Source: Rhipidocladum racemiflorum
Taxonomy: Eukaryota; Streptophyta; Magnoliopsida; Poales; Poaceae
Reading direction: 5' to 3'
Assembly (NCBI GenBank): GCA_036346355.1
Contig: CM070590.1
Coordinates: 45,727,749 to 45,791,748 of the forward strand
DNA length: 64,000 bases
Below are positions 44,446-56,289 of this stretch, one piece after another. The translations under genes were made by a program, and so were the position numbers. The first letter of the stretch is position 1. The number at the start of each line of letters is the position of its first letter. Below the pieces are notes generated by a model, which was not told where the DNA came from, made no database searches, and worked only from the letters and a program-made list of their open reading frames with translations.

Positions 44446-44682
44446 TCATGTACCATTTGCCTCTAAAAGATTGAACTGGAGATGGTCCAACCGTGTCAAG
44501 ATGTAGTAGCTATCCTTCACTGTACCTTTTGCCACAACATAAGAGGAAGAGGCATCTCCAAAAGTAACACTTTCAGCCCAAGATGCATGAGTGAGGGAGG
44601 AGAACCAATTCTTATCACCGGACATGTGGCGTGAGCATCCAGAATCCACTAGCCATATGTTCTCCTTCCTCGCGTGAGAAAC
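44446..44682 (-). pseudogene. Element B protease, truncated
   Basis: Minus strand. ENIWLVDSGCSRHMSGDKNWF near 44600-44665 holds the DSGCSRHM protease motif, then AESVTFGDASSSYVVAKGTVK. The rest of protease and the integrase zinc region are missing; the frame runs into an integrase remnant. Confidence 0.88.
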
Positions 44683-46369
44683 CTACATAGAAGCAGAAAA
44701 TGTCGAGGTCTCGGTACTGGGGTTAGAAATAAGATGTTTAGGAATCCAGTACTGAGACACACGACGCACAACAGTAGGCACAACACGAGCATTCTTATGC
44801 ACAAAAATAGATTTGTCTTTTCCCGTGTTTTTAGCAACAAAAGGTGCTTGTTTCACCCTAGGCATATAATGAGAAGCAAAGTGTTCCTGTCTAAAATTAG
44901 ACCTAGCCTTAGTCCTTTCTTTCTTTTGTTGTTTGGCCAGTCCAAAGCAAAAATCTACTAAATGTCCATCTTTTCCACAATGAGTGCAAGTGTACTTAAC
45001 ATGATGTTTTGCTTTAACAGTAGAAGCACATTTTGCATTCATCACAGAGGAAGATAAAAGACCAGCAGATCTAAAAGCAATCTTCTTAGGCTCATTGAGA
45101 ATATCAATTTTGTCATTGCAAAGAGCCTGAACAACAGTGCGAGGTTTAGTTTCATATGAAGCACAAGGATCAAAACCTAAACCTTTCTTCTTTGAGCTAA
45201 CCTTAGATTGGTCCAAAATCATGTTCAAATTTTTCTTTCCTTTAGTGAAACGTTCTAATGATTTATCCAAGTAATCAACCTTTTGAGAAAGAGCTTCTTT
45301 CAAAAAAAAAACCTTTTGAGAAAGAGTTAAACAGTTATTACAGAGAACGTCCACTTTTCCTTTTTGCTTGCAACAAGTATCATTTATTTGAGAAACCATA
45401 GCATTTGCATCGTTCAACTTCAATTCTAGTATGGAGCATTTAGAACATGGAGTTGTATCATGCAAATCAATGGTAGAATAGCTAGCATGTTTAACATGTT
45501 TCTCGTTTTTCTCATTTTGATGTAACAGGAGATCATGTTCTTTTCTAAGCAAGGTGAGTTCATTGTAAATTAAGTCACATGATTTGCAAGTATCATCATC
45601 AGGAATAAAGGTTTTAAGTCTAGCAATTTCAGCATTCAATGACTCCATAAGAATATCATGTTTCTTAATTTTTCTATCACGTTTGTCAAGCAATTTTCCA
45701 AGATGAGCAACAGCAATAGCCAATTCATCATATGAAGGATCTACCTCATTGAAGTCGTTGTCATGATCCTCCTCAGTGAAGCTATCCTTGCTACTTGCCA
45801 TGAGACACAACCCTATCAAATCATGCTTGCTTGGAGTTACATCATCCTCGCTGCTCTTCGAGTCCACATCGCTCAAATTGACTTGTTCAAGAGCGAAAGA
45901 ACTCGGTGGACAACTTTGTGGTTGATGAAGTTCTTCTTCTTTCTATCATTTAGAGAGAACTTCTTCTCTTTTCTTTTGTCAGTGTCCTTCTTCTCCCTTG
46001 ATGCTTTACCTGCAAGTTTAGGACAATTCGATCGCATGTGGTTAAGATCACCACACTCGAAGCATCTTGGAGGACCCCCACCAACACTTTCTCATTCTCA
46101 CATTCTGTAAAGCTTTGTTAAAGCGATAAGAAAGTAATGCCAAGTCTTTTTCTGGAAATTGCTCAATCTGTTCATCGGTTAGTGAAAACAAGGAAGACAA
46201 AGCAAAGCTTGACGAAGAGGAGTTGCTGTGAGACATGTTAGGTTGAGAGATCAAAGCAATTGACTTGTAATCATTCTCCCTTGCAAGAACATCTAACTCA
46301 TGAGTTTTCAGCTTAGAATACATAACATCTAATGTAAGTGTACTCATGATAGTTGATTCTCTAATAGAT
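44683..46369 (-). pseudogene. Element B gag, middle and C-terminal part
   Basis: Minus strand. The long frame (up to 45876, 397 codons) carries SDVDSKSSEDDVTPSKHDL, a coiled-coil-like part (KLLDKRDRKIKKHDILMESL), Cys pairs and the second knuckle CTHCGKDGHLVDFC near 44960. It ends in TAG 44683-44685 before protease, as in A. Upstream, 46048-46368 encodes MSTLTLDVMYSKLKTHELDVLAR and a frameshift near 46085 before the first knuckle (CFECGDLNHMRSNC near 46050). A local duplication (SQKVFFLKEALSQKVDYL) is seen near 45290-45330. Confidence 0.92.
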
Positions 46370-47696
46370 TGTAACACCCCGGCATCTAGTATGCCTGAAT
46401 GCTACCAAACATAGACTAAACATCACCTAAATACAACAAATTAAAATAAATTACAGCAAAGGCGCAAATGCTAAAACCAAAATTTCGGCAGCATCTCCTT
46501 TGTTTTATCATGAATTGGAGCAATAACAATCACATAACAAGTTATATCATAGCATAAGACATCTAAAACATCAATATCAATGGATAAAGCATCAACATAA
46601 ACCAATAAAACCGAATCCAACCACTCCATAATCTATAGCTAAGTAAATAAGGATCGCAAGCACACTAAACTATTCCATACACCAAGTTCATGGCACTTAT
46701 TATGATCATGACTCAAATTGGGAAATGTGACTGGAACTATGTGAAGATGTGTAGCTAATGCCCCTTCCCACATGCCGGTGTCATGGTACCTAAAACAACA
46801 TAAAACACAAGCGTGAGTTCATCACTCAGCAAGTATATTGCAATGGGTCATACAGAACAATTCAATATTATCATCACTACATAACAAACTTAACAGCATG
46901 ATTAAGTCATACTTCATATGAAACATCATATTCATATCTCAACCTCATTGAAATCATTTCATCATCAACATCATCATGTATGCAATGCAATGCACATGTC
47001 TCCTCGACGCAAATACCGGTATAGTCGAGTGCACACCCGTCGGCGTGCACCCACGTCCCCCTTCCATCCCGTAGATGGAGGGTGCCTACTCCTTGCTTCC
47101 ACTCACCGCGTGGGTGGAATCACAAGGTAGGTCTTACATCTATGGCGCTCCGGATTAGTCATAACTTTCTCACCGACCTTACCGGAATAGTTATGACGTT
47201 CTCACCGACCGGGCCAAGTTTCATGCCATGTATGCAACATATGCCATAATCATTAACCATAAACCATTGCATAGCATCTTAACATTCCCTTTTTATCATA
47301 TCATGGCAAAAACTAAGCATGGCAAGATAGCATAACACGGAAACAATTGCATCTAGTCAAGACAAGCAAATAAACCACATGATACCCATCCCAATACACT
47401 TGCCTTAACCTCGGGCGACGGATTGGAGGGATGAGGAGGGCACTCTCGGGGTCACACCACCTGCACATAGATGCCACACAATCACAACGTGCCCAAAAAA
47501 CAGTACGCCATAGCCCATCTACCCCGATATCGCAAACTACTCCCGAAAACGAAAAACAGAGAATCTGTCCCCCCGGGACAGCAGACTTCAAACTATCATA
47601 AGTTTAGATCTAGGACTCCGAATCGATTAAACGAGTACATCCTCGCGTAGCTTAGGAAATTTCCTAGATTTTTTTAAGTATTGGGAAAAGCTGATT

Positions 47697-49361
47697 TGTA
47701 GGATCGAAGTATACGAATATAGCAATCAGAGGGGGGGTGAATGATTGTGCGGAAGCTAAAACCAATTTCTTGATCTATTAAAAGTTCACCCCAAAACAGA
47801 ACCAAATAATTGCCTCGTTTTCGACAAAAAACAGAATGACAGAGGTTCGGTAAAACGCGAATTCCCGGAGATCCAAACGTTATATTGATCTGAAATTTGG
47901 ACACGAGAAACTAGATTCCAATATGAATCGAACCCAAAATGAATCAGCTCGATCGGACTTATGGATCAAAAGTTATAAGCTTTGCAAGCTTGCTGATCCA
48001 GAACTTGACGAGAATCAATCTAATCAAAACTTCAAGATTAAACAAGAACGACAAAAGATTGATCAACTAGACTTTGAGAAACACTAGATCAATACCCTAG
48101 AAAGGTTTTTGATGGATCAAATCAAGATGAAACTCAACGAACAAAAACTAATCTAGAATTAGAACAAGCATGCAAACAAGAACCAAAACAGAAAACACTG
48201 TAGCGACGTGGTTACTGTAGCACGCAAAAGTCTTGGAAGAATTGATCTTTATTTCTTGTCTAAAATACTCTCATCAAAAGAGTACAAACCCTAAAACCAA
48301 GCTCAAAGCTTGATGCGCTCAGCTCTACTTGGTGCCCTTTCAACAGGAGACAACCCCTCCTATTTAAAAGACCAACCCAGAATACGATTCCTATTCCCTA
48401 GAAGGAATCCGTATCCAACACAACTCTACTTGGCCCAACCTGGCCGAGTACAACTCTTGCACGCATATGGTAACCCTACCATACTCACGTGACTAACACC
48501 TTGCACGCGTATGGCCACCTGCCATACTCACGTGACTAACACTTTGCACGCGAATGACCTCCTGCCATTCTCACGTGACTAACCATTCTTCATGTGCACC
48601 ATTCTCTTAGCCCGAACGTCCCGCATGACATCCTTGACCACCAAGACCTCAGTTCCTCCTGAACCTAGTCCCGAACCTCAGTTCCTCCATGAACCTAGTT
48701 CCAGTCCCGTCATCGACCACATTCGTCTTCGAGCAATACCTGCACATGAACAAACCACAAAACAAATCCGAGCACAAGTCCACGACTTGACTCAAGGTCA
48801 ATCCATGCAACTACTCACATGAGCATTGCATAAAGTCCACTTCAAAACACGCATCATGAAATCATCACAAATTTCATAATTTTAAATTCAAACTAATTCA
48901 ATTTTACTCAAAACCGCCAAAAGCATGTGTATGACAGACCAAAGTCTTTGGTCTGTCATACATGGGAAAATTGAGTTCGCTATCAACATGTGTATGACAG
49001 ACCAAAGAGTTTGGTCTGTCATACATGGGCAAAATGAGTTCACTGAAAACATGTGTATGACAGACCAAAGAGTTTGGTCTGTCATACATGGGTAAAATGA
49101 AATCGCCCAAAGCATGTGTATGATGAGACCAAAATCTTTGGTCTGTCATACATTGAAAAACGAAGTCACCAAAAGCTTTGTATGATGACCAAAAACTTTG
49201 GTCTCATCATACATGGGAAAAATGCGATTTTTAGTTATTTGGTTCTGCGCAAAAGCAAGGTTTCTTTTTTAATGTTCGGATGTTTGGTCCAATACAGATT
49301 AATCCTAATCTTCACCAATTTCAGCACAAGATCAAACCAATTTTTCATCACATGATTCACA
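47697..49361 (-). mobile_element. Solo LTR of the A family
   Basis: 1,665 bp, minus strand TGTGAATC...GATCCTACA, with perfect TSD TGATT (47692-47696 and 49362-49366). No internal region, so it arose by recombination between the two LTRs of a former full element. It carries the palindrome array and a TATTTAAA (TATA-like, 48361-48368). Confidence 0.95.
48929..49215. repeat. Palindrome array in the solo LTR
   Basis: Five units of TATGACAGACCAAA and TTTGGTCTGTCATA, spaced 60-70 bp. The first (48930-48960) is perfect over 15 + 1 + 15 bases. Two units near 49117 and 49180 share a changed TATGATGAGACC arm, partly mirrored on the other side. Confidence 0.9.
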
Positions 49362-50236
49362 TGATTCGACTTCTAAAATTGTTTAATTTACAAAACACTA
49401 CGTTCTGTCCCAATTACGTCACAGATTTGAACACGCTCGGTAAAACGACCATACATTCAAACGACTGGGCGGAATTGGACGTTCTTGGTGTCCAATTAAA
49501 GGTATTGAAGTTACCTACAACTTTCTCAACAGGCGGCCGACCAAATTCCGACTCTAAAATCGCGAAAACTCAAATCCCGAAACAGAGAACGTGGCAAACT
49601 CTAGTTTTCATCCAATCTACCCAATCGCAGCACCACCTCTTGATCTAAAAGCATCAAAACACCCTCTAGCACAGCACCTAATCCACCCCAAGGAGACCAC
49701 GATTCGTTACCTCTTCAAGAAAATCCGGAAGACGACGAAGCCTTCCTTCCCGTCGGCCGCTCCTTCCTCCCGATCCGCAACGATTCGCCGGAGATTCCCG
49801 AATCCGGCGATCCTCCGAGCGGGGCAGTGAAGAGCACCACGTGGGAGGACGTCGTGGGGCTGCTGGGGGATGGGAGGGTGGCATGGGAAGGGAGGAGAGG
49901 GTGGCTTGGGAAGGGAGGGGAGGTGGTGGCGCAAAAGCTAGAGGGGAGGGGCGGCTAGGGAGGCGCATGGGGTGAGGGGGAGGGCGGCGGCTAGGGTTAG
50001 AGAGGGGTGGGGGCTGGCGCAAGGGGGCAGGACAGCAGCCTTGCTGCCCCAAAATCCCCTCCACATGGGCCCGTACTTCCCCCACCTTCGGCCCAATTCA
50101 TCCCCCCAAGGCCCAACTAGCTCCCGCTAGGCCCAAACTCCCAAAAACGGACTGAAAACGCGATTAAACCTCATGCCGTAAGGTTCTAAACTCAAATTTC
50201 ACATTTTATAATGTTTCGACTTTCCGTAGTGTCACA

Positions 50237-50696
50237 TTCTTCCCCCCTTCAACAGGATTCGACCCCGAATCCAAGACACGCCACTTCGCAAACATACAAA
50301 TCAAAGGGAGCTAAGGCTCGAAGACTAACGGCTCTAATGATAACTCACAATCAAAGCTTGCCAGAATATTACTCAACATTGAATCACAAAGCGCTAACAC
50401 AAGGACTCAGAACGTCCCGAGAAAAAGGATAAGTTCCCAAAAAGACAACAAAAGACAACGGTCTCACACTCCTCATTCTATGCATTCCTTGGCACTAAAG
50501 TGCCCGATCCCTTTAACCGATGCTACATCCAGAAGAATACAGCACCAACCTCTGGAACCCTCTTCAGCTCCCACACAAAAGTATCTTCACACCTCTACCT
50601 CTCAACTGTGGTTCATCGTATTCAAGACGACGCGAACCAAGTGAGACGCTACACTCCAAAACTACCAGCTGCTACCAATTACGTTCTGATACCAAC
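50237..50696 (-). other. Block F short internal region with PPT and PBS
   Basis: 460 bp. PPT next to LTR1 (minus strand AAGGGGGGAAGAA, 50237-50252) and PBS next to LTR2 (minus strand TGGTATCAGAA, 50684-50694). Between them is only the last 400 bp of the D-type internal region, so about 4 kb was deleted just behind the PBS. Confidence 0.85.
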
Positions 50697-52865
50697 TGTA
50701 ACACCCCGGCATCTAGTATGCCCGAATGTTACCAAACATAGACTAGACAACATCCAAATATCACAAATAAAGATAAATTACAGCAAAGGTGCAAATGCTA
50801 AAACCGAGAATTTCGGCAACATCTCCTTTGTTTTTCCATGATTGAAGCAACAACAATACTATGACAAGATATAGCAAGATATGAGACATCTAAAACAGCA
50901 TTAACAATGGATATAGCAACATCTTAAATCAATAATACCAAGTCCAACCACTCCTCAAACTAAAACGAAGCAATTGAGGAAAACAAGCACATAATTTAAC
51001 CATACACCAAGATTCATGGCACTATTCTTATTATCATGACTTCAAACGATTAAATTGTCTATAAGTGTGGAGCAACGTGTGGAAGTGTAGCTAATGCCCT
51101 CTCCCACATGCCGGTTTCATGGTACCTAAAAACAACATGAAACACAAGCGTGAGTTCATCACTCAGCAAGCATATTGCAATGGATCATAAGAACAAATCA
51201 ATGCCAACATCGATACATACCATACTAAACATCATGATCAAGTCATAATTTCATATACAACGTCATAACCATGTCCCAATCTCATTGTACACATTTCATT
51301 ATCATCATCATGTATGCAATGCAATGCAATGCACATGTCTCCTCGAAGCACATACCGGTATTGCCGAGTGCACACCCGTCGGCGTGCACCCTCTTTCCCC
51401 TTCCATCCCGTAGATGGAGGGTGCCTACTCTTCACTTCCACTCACCACATGGATGGAATCACGAGGTAGGTCTTACTCAATGGCGCTCCATATTACTCAT
51501 AACTTTCTCACCGACCTTACCGGACTAGTTATGACGTTCTCACTGACCGGGCCAGTTTTCATGCCATGTATGCAACATATGCCATAAACATAAACAATTA
51601 ATCATTGCATAGCATCATAACATACCATTTTCATCATATCATGGGCAAACACTAGTCATGGCAAGATAGCATATCATGAAAACAATTTGCATCTAATCAA
51701 GACAAACAACATACAACACACTAACCATTCCAATACACTTGCCTTAACCGCGGGCGACAGATTGGTGAGAGGATGAGGGCACTCCCGGGGTCACACCACC
51801 TATACATAGATACCACACACTCAAAACGTGTCCACAAAACAGTACACCATCGCTCATCTACCCGGACTTCGCAAACTACTCCCAAAGCCGAAAAACAGAG
51901 AATCTGTCCCCCAGGACAGCAGGCTTCAAACTAGCATAACTTGAGTTCTAGGACTCCAAATCAAGTAAACGAGTACATCATCACGAAACTTAGGAAATTT
52001 CCTAGCTTTTTCTAAGTATTGGGCCTCTAAAATTGTCTAATCTACAAAACATTACGTTCTGTCCTAATTACGTCACAGATTTAAACACGCTCGGTAAAAT
52101 GATCATAACTTTCAAATGGCTGGACAGAATTGGACGTTCCTAGTGTCCAATTAAAGGTATTGAAGTTACCTACAACTTTCTCAACAGGCGGCCGACCAAA
52201 ATTTGAGTTTAAAAGTGCGAAAACTCAAACCCTAGGTCATGTGCCCAATCTGCCCGAAGCAAAACGTGGGACAGCAAATGCAATCTCCCTAATCTCATCT
52301 AGGAACAGCACCTAAACACCAAATTTAACCATGAAATTACCCATATAACAGCACCTAGACCACCCCGAACAAGACCCCAAATCCATACCTCTTCTTGACG
52401 GATCACCCGATCGACGAACGCCTCTTCCTCGCAACCCGATCTCTCCTCCAATCGTCGGGAACGTCGGAATCGCCCGAAACGTCGGATCCTCTTGGACGGA
52501 GAGTTCCCAGACAGCGAGATCGCACGGAGGGAGAGGCTCTAGGGCCGTCTAGGAGAGGTGGGGAGGTGGAGGACCAAGGTGGCGGCTAGGGGAGGCAATG
52601 GGGGAGGCGCATGGGGGGAGAGGGGTGGGTGGCAGCTGGGGTTGAGGGAGATGGGAGTGGGGGCGCACCAAGGGGTGGGGGCTAGTTTTGGCTGCCCAAA
52701 ATTCCCCCCTCCCTTGGGCCCAAACCCTTCCACCGGAGGCCCAACTCAACCCCCAAGGCCCAAAGTCCCCCGGAAAGGCCCAAACACCCGGAAACGGCCT
52801 AAAAACACGCTATAAAGTCGTACCGAAATGCTGAATTCTATAATGTCACATTCTGGGGTGTCACA
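50697..52865 (-). mobile_element. Block F LTR2
   Basis: 2,169 bp, minus strand. It lies between a PBS on its left and a PPT (52866-52880, AAGGGGGAGAGAA on the minus strand) on its right, so it is the 5' LTR of one unit and the 3' LTR of the next, as in a tandem array sharing an LTR. A perfect TAGGAAATTTCCTA palindrome is at 51991-52004. Confidence 0.9.
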
Positions 52866-55339
52866 TTCTCTCCCCCTTAGCAGGATTCGACCCCGAATCC
52901 GAGACACAACACTTCGCAACAAACCAATTCGAATGGATCTAAGGTTCACTTCTCAGAACCCGCTCAGAAACCCCTACGATTTGCACTAGCCCGGACTCAA
53001 AAGCAAGGAGCTAAGGCTCGAAGATTGACGGCTCTAACGATAACTCACAATCAAAACTTGCCAGAATCTTACTCAACATTGAAACACAAAGCACTCACAT
53101 ACGGCCTCAGCACGACCAAAGCGGTAGGATAAATCCTCAAACAGACCACAAAAGAAAACGATCTCACACTCCTCATTTCATACATTCCTTGGCACTAGAA
53201 TGCCCGATCCCTTTAACCAACGCTACTCTCCAGAAGAACAAGGTACCAACCTCTAACTCCAACTCTAGATCCCCCTTCAGCTCTCACATGCAAAAAAAAT
53301 GCTTTCACACCTCAACCTCTCTACTGTGGTTCGTCATAATCAAGACGACGTGAACCAAGCGGGACACATCACTCCAAGACTACCAACTGCTTAAACAAAC
53401 GGGGTTAAAACCTTGCAAAAGATTGATCTTTTACAACAAGGCCAACACCCACCATTACCATCGAAGGAAAAGCCTACTTTATAACCAGGGTCCTTGAAAC
53501 CCGCAAAAACATTACAACCGAGCGATCCACTTCGGTTGACACAACTCGCTCAAGATCGACGACAAAAAGATCCAATACACTTCGAAAAGGAAAAGCAATT
53601 ACTAGCAACCACCAAGTGGTCCGCTAATAATTTAATCAACCTTACCAAGGAACACATCAACGACACAATTCTCCAAGAAGGTTTGGATTGAGTCATACAC
53701 AACCATCCTTTACTCTTCACTTCTAAACTATTTACGATCAACTACTAGCCACACCAGATTTCTCTTACTAAAAAGGTCTCGCCCTCATATTCTTCCACTC
53801 AAAGGACCAAGACAAAGAGTACAATCATTGAGCGAGCTCAACCATAAACCATGAACCGAATTGATCCCCATGCATCAATTTGAATCCAATGCACTAACAT
53901 TTACTTAGGAAAGAATTTGACAACATCCAAAGAGCCCACATTTTATTTTATTTTTTTCCTAAGCCAAAACGCAAAGAAAACTCAAATTTCTTACGCCACA
54001 GCCAAAATACCATAATTTATTCATTATTTCTTTTCATGCTAGAAAGCAATGAAAATCTCGATTCATGACATGAATGCAAACTTTTCAAGAGCACTCCGGA
54101 TTAGTCATATATCCATATATGACTTTCTCACCGACCTGGCTCATCGACTCTTTCATCATTAAACATCTATAACCAATGTCATGCTTCCTTTTCACCATTC
54201 ATTCTTCATGTAACAACAATACCAAGTAGTCATTCACAAAAGACTTCTTCCTCAGTATCACATGATTGAAACACAATTAACATCGATGGCTGCGAAATTC
54301 ATATAAACTATGACGGCAACACCATTAACAGGGAAACACCACATCGTAAAAGAACATACGTCAATTGAAAAACTAAACTTGCAAAACCTCACACTTTAAC
54401 CACAATCAACATTTGGAAAAGAACATCGGCTCCAAAGTTAAACATCTGCACATACAACCGCCATAAATTTTCTCGAAGAGAAAGGGAAACTCATTTCCAA
54501 AAGAGAACACTTCACTAACAGCATCACCGATGAAACATCCACAAAAACCACCTTTTCAAGCACTTGCAAGCACCACACAGATTTTCCAAATAACTCCAAC
54601 TCTAGCCAAAAAGAGTTACAAATTAAACCACGTGAGTTTTCCAACACAACCCTCTATGTCCATCTTCTTCCTTTCAAATTTATTCCAAGGATAACTCAGT
54701 GTGAAAGCGAAGGAGCGCGATCCACTGAAAAACTTTTGGGTGTAAATCCATACTCACAACACAAACTAAACAAATTAGCCAAAACCAAAGATTGGCACCA
54801 GTTTCTACGAGTTTTAGGGAAATTCTGAAACACAACATAAGGAACACCTTGACCGAGACCCTTCAACTAAAATGGCAAACAACCAAACCAGTCTGAAAGG
54901 TTTTAGACACAAGCTCAGCATGAAACCCACCATGTCTAGTATTCCACTATACTTACCATTTAAACGTTCAATATTCACTATTTACTCATCAAGAAGCCCA
55001 TCATAATTCAACCAAGAGCTACCTAACCAATTCTTTCTCTAGTTTACCTTTCCCAACACTTATAAATAAAGTTTATGACGATTATCAAAAGACATCCAAC
55101 CAATACTACCTCATCATGATCCCCACAGACCAACACATCATATAACAACGTATTCTATATTTCAAACATAGTACTTCAACAGATACTCAAGCATGATCAA
55201 CCTATCAATTTTATACCATCCATACGTCAACATCTAGACAGTTGAAACTTGTTCAATCAATAAATGACTTCAACAAGTAAATATTATCTCTACAAGACAA
55301 AATTCGTAACTATGGTTCTAACATATACATTCACTAAGG
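52866..55339 (-). other. Block F partial internal region, non-coding
   Basis: Reverse counterpart of D 10690-13092, with the conserved hairpin at 54103-54124. It breaks off at CACTAAGGTTA, where the inverted LTR end begins; the two share TTA at the join. Confidence 0.85.
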
Positions 55340-55728
55340 TTAGCTACACATCTTCACGTAGTTCCAGTCACATTTACCAATTTGAGTCATGATCATAATA
55401 AGTGCCATGAACTTGGTGTATGGAATAGTTTAGTGTGCTTGTGATCCTTATTTGCTTAGCTATAGATTATGGAGTGGTTGGATTCGGTTTTATTGGTTTA
55501 TGTTGATGCTTTATCCATTGATATTGATGTTTTAGATGTATTATGCTATGATATAACTTGCTATGTGATTGTTATTGCTCCAATTCATGATAAAACAAAG
55601 GAGAAGTTGCCGAAATTTCGGTTTTAGCATTTGCGCCTTTGCTGTAATTTATTTTAATTTGTGGTATTTAGGTGATGTTTAGACTATGTTTGGTAGCATT
55701 CGGGCATACTAGATGCCGGGGTGTTACA
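55340..55728 (+). mobile_element. Block F inverted LTR 3' end
   Basis: 389 bp in plus orientation, ending GGGGTGTTACA next to the TSD. Nearly identical in reverse to 46370-46757. Confidence 0.92.
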
Positions 55729-55733
55729 TAGAT

Positions 55734-56230
55734 GTTACTTTCATCTCCCATATTGACATGTCTAAAGCACCAACTAATTGTCGAGCATTTGCAGCATCAG
55801 TATAGCTAACTCCAACAGCATGTAGGTTGCTAAGAATTTTATTAAAGCGTGCAAAGAAGTCATCTACAGACTCACCAGGATTCATCTCAAATCGCATGTA
55901 TTCCTTTTTATAAATATCTTGGCGAACCTCTTTGACAGTATTAGAACCCTCATGGTAATCACAAAGAGATTTCCATACCTCATAAGCGGATCGAAGATGA
56001 ACCCAATCGATCAAAGTCGCTTCGTCCCAAGCCTTGGATGATCAAGTTGTGCGCCTTGCTGTTTGCTTCAACATATGCGCGATTTTTGTCGTTCTCAGCG
56101 ACTTCGTACGGCTTGTAAACCTTTTTCCAAATTGCGAAGCCCTGCGCCTGGATGAACGCCTCCATCTTTGCTTTCCAAAACAGAAAATCAACCCATCGAA
56201 AGCACAAGGTTTTGTTGTATACCTATCCAT
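55734..56230 (-). pseudogene. Element B gag N-terminal part
   Basis: Minus strand, start ATG at 56230 (MDRYTTKPCAFDG). A frameshift follows near 56190, then FLFWKAKMEAFIQAQGFAIWKKVYKPYE, a second shift near 56000, then VHLRSAYEVWKSLCDYHEG to LDMSIWEMKVTS, where block F is inserted. The frame resumes at 46368. Confidence 0.92.
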
Positions 56231-56275
56231 TGCTACGATTTCTAATCAACGGTTAAGATTAATTAGAAAAACTTT

Positions 56276-56287
56276 GCTCTGATACCA
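56276..56287 (-). promoter_or_regulatory. Primer-binding site of element B
   Basis: Minus strand TGGTATCAGAGC, 2 bp from the LTR at 56290. Confidence 0.94.
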
Positions 56288-56289
56288 CT

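Larger units (their letters stand above)
46370..50236 (-). mobile_element. Block F LTR1, interrupted by a solo LTR
   Basis: D-family LTR on the minus strand, about 2.2 kb without the solo LTR. The left end is TGTAACACCCC and the right end GTGTCACA. The GC-rich leader-like zone is 49690-50120, with donor-like GAG/GTAACG at 49710. Confidence 0.92.
46370..55728 (-). mobile_element. Block F: rearranged D-family insertion with inverted LTR end
   Basis: 9,359 bp inside B's gag with perfect TSD TAGAT (46365-46369 and 55729-55733). Order: LTR1 (-) 46370-50236, short internal piece 50237-50696, LTR2 (-) 50697-52865, partial internal region (-) 52866-55339, and a 389-bp LTR end in + orientation 55340-55728. 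Both outer ends are therefore LTR 3' (U5) ends: TGTAACACCCC on the left and GGGGTGTTACA on the right. The inverted end matches LTR1's end at about 96 percent by eye, whereas LTR2 is clearly more different. No coding sequence. Confidence 0.9.

Noticed and set aside
49678..50085. 135-codon minus-strand ORF in F LTR1
   Set aside because: Pro-rich product of a GC-rich leader zone, with no counterpart kept in LTR2.
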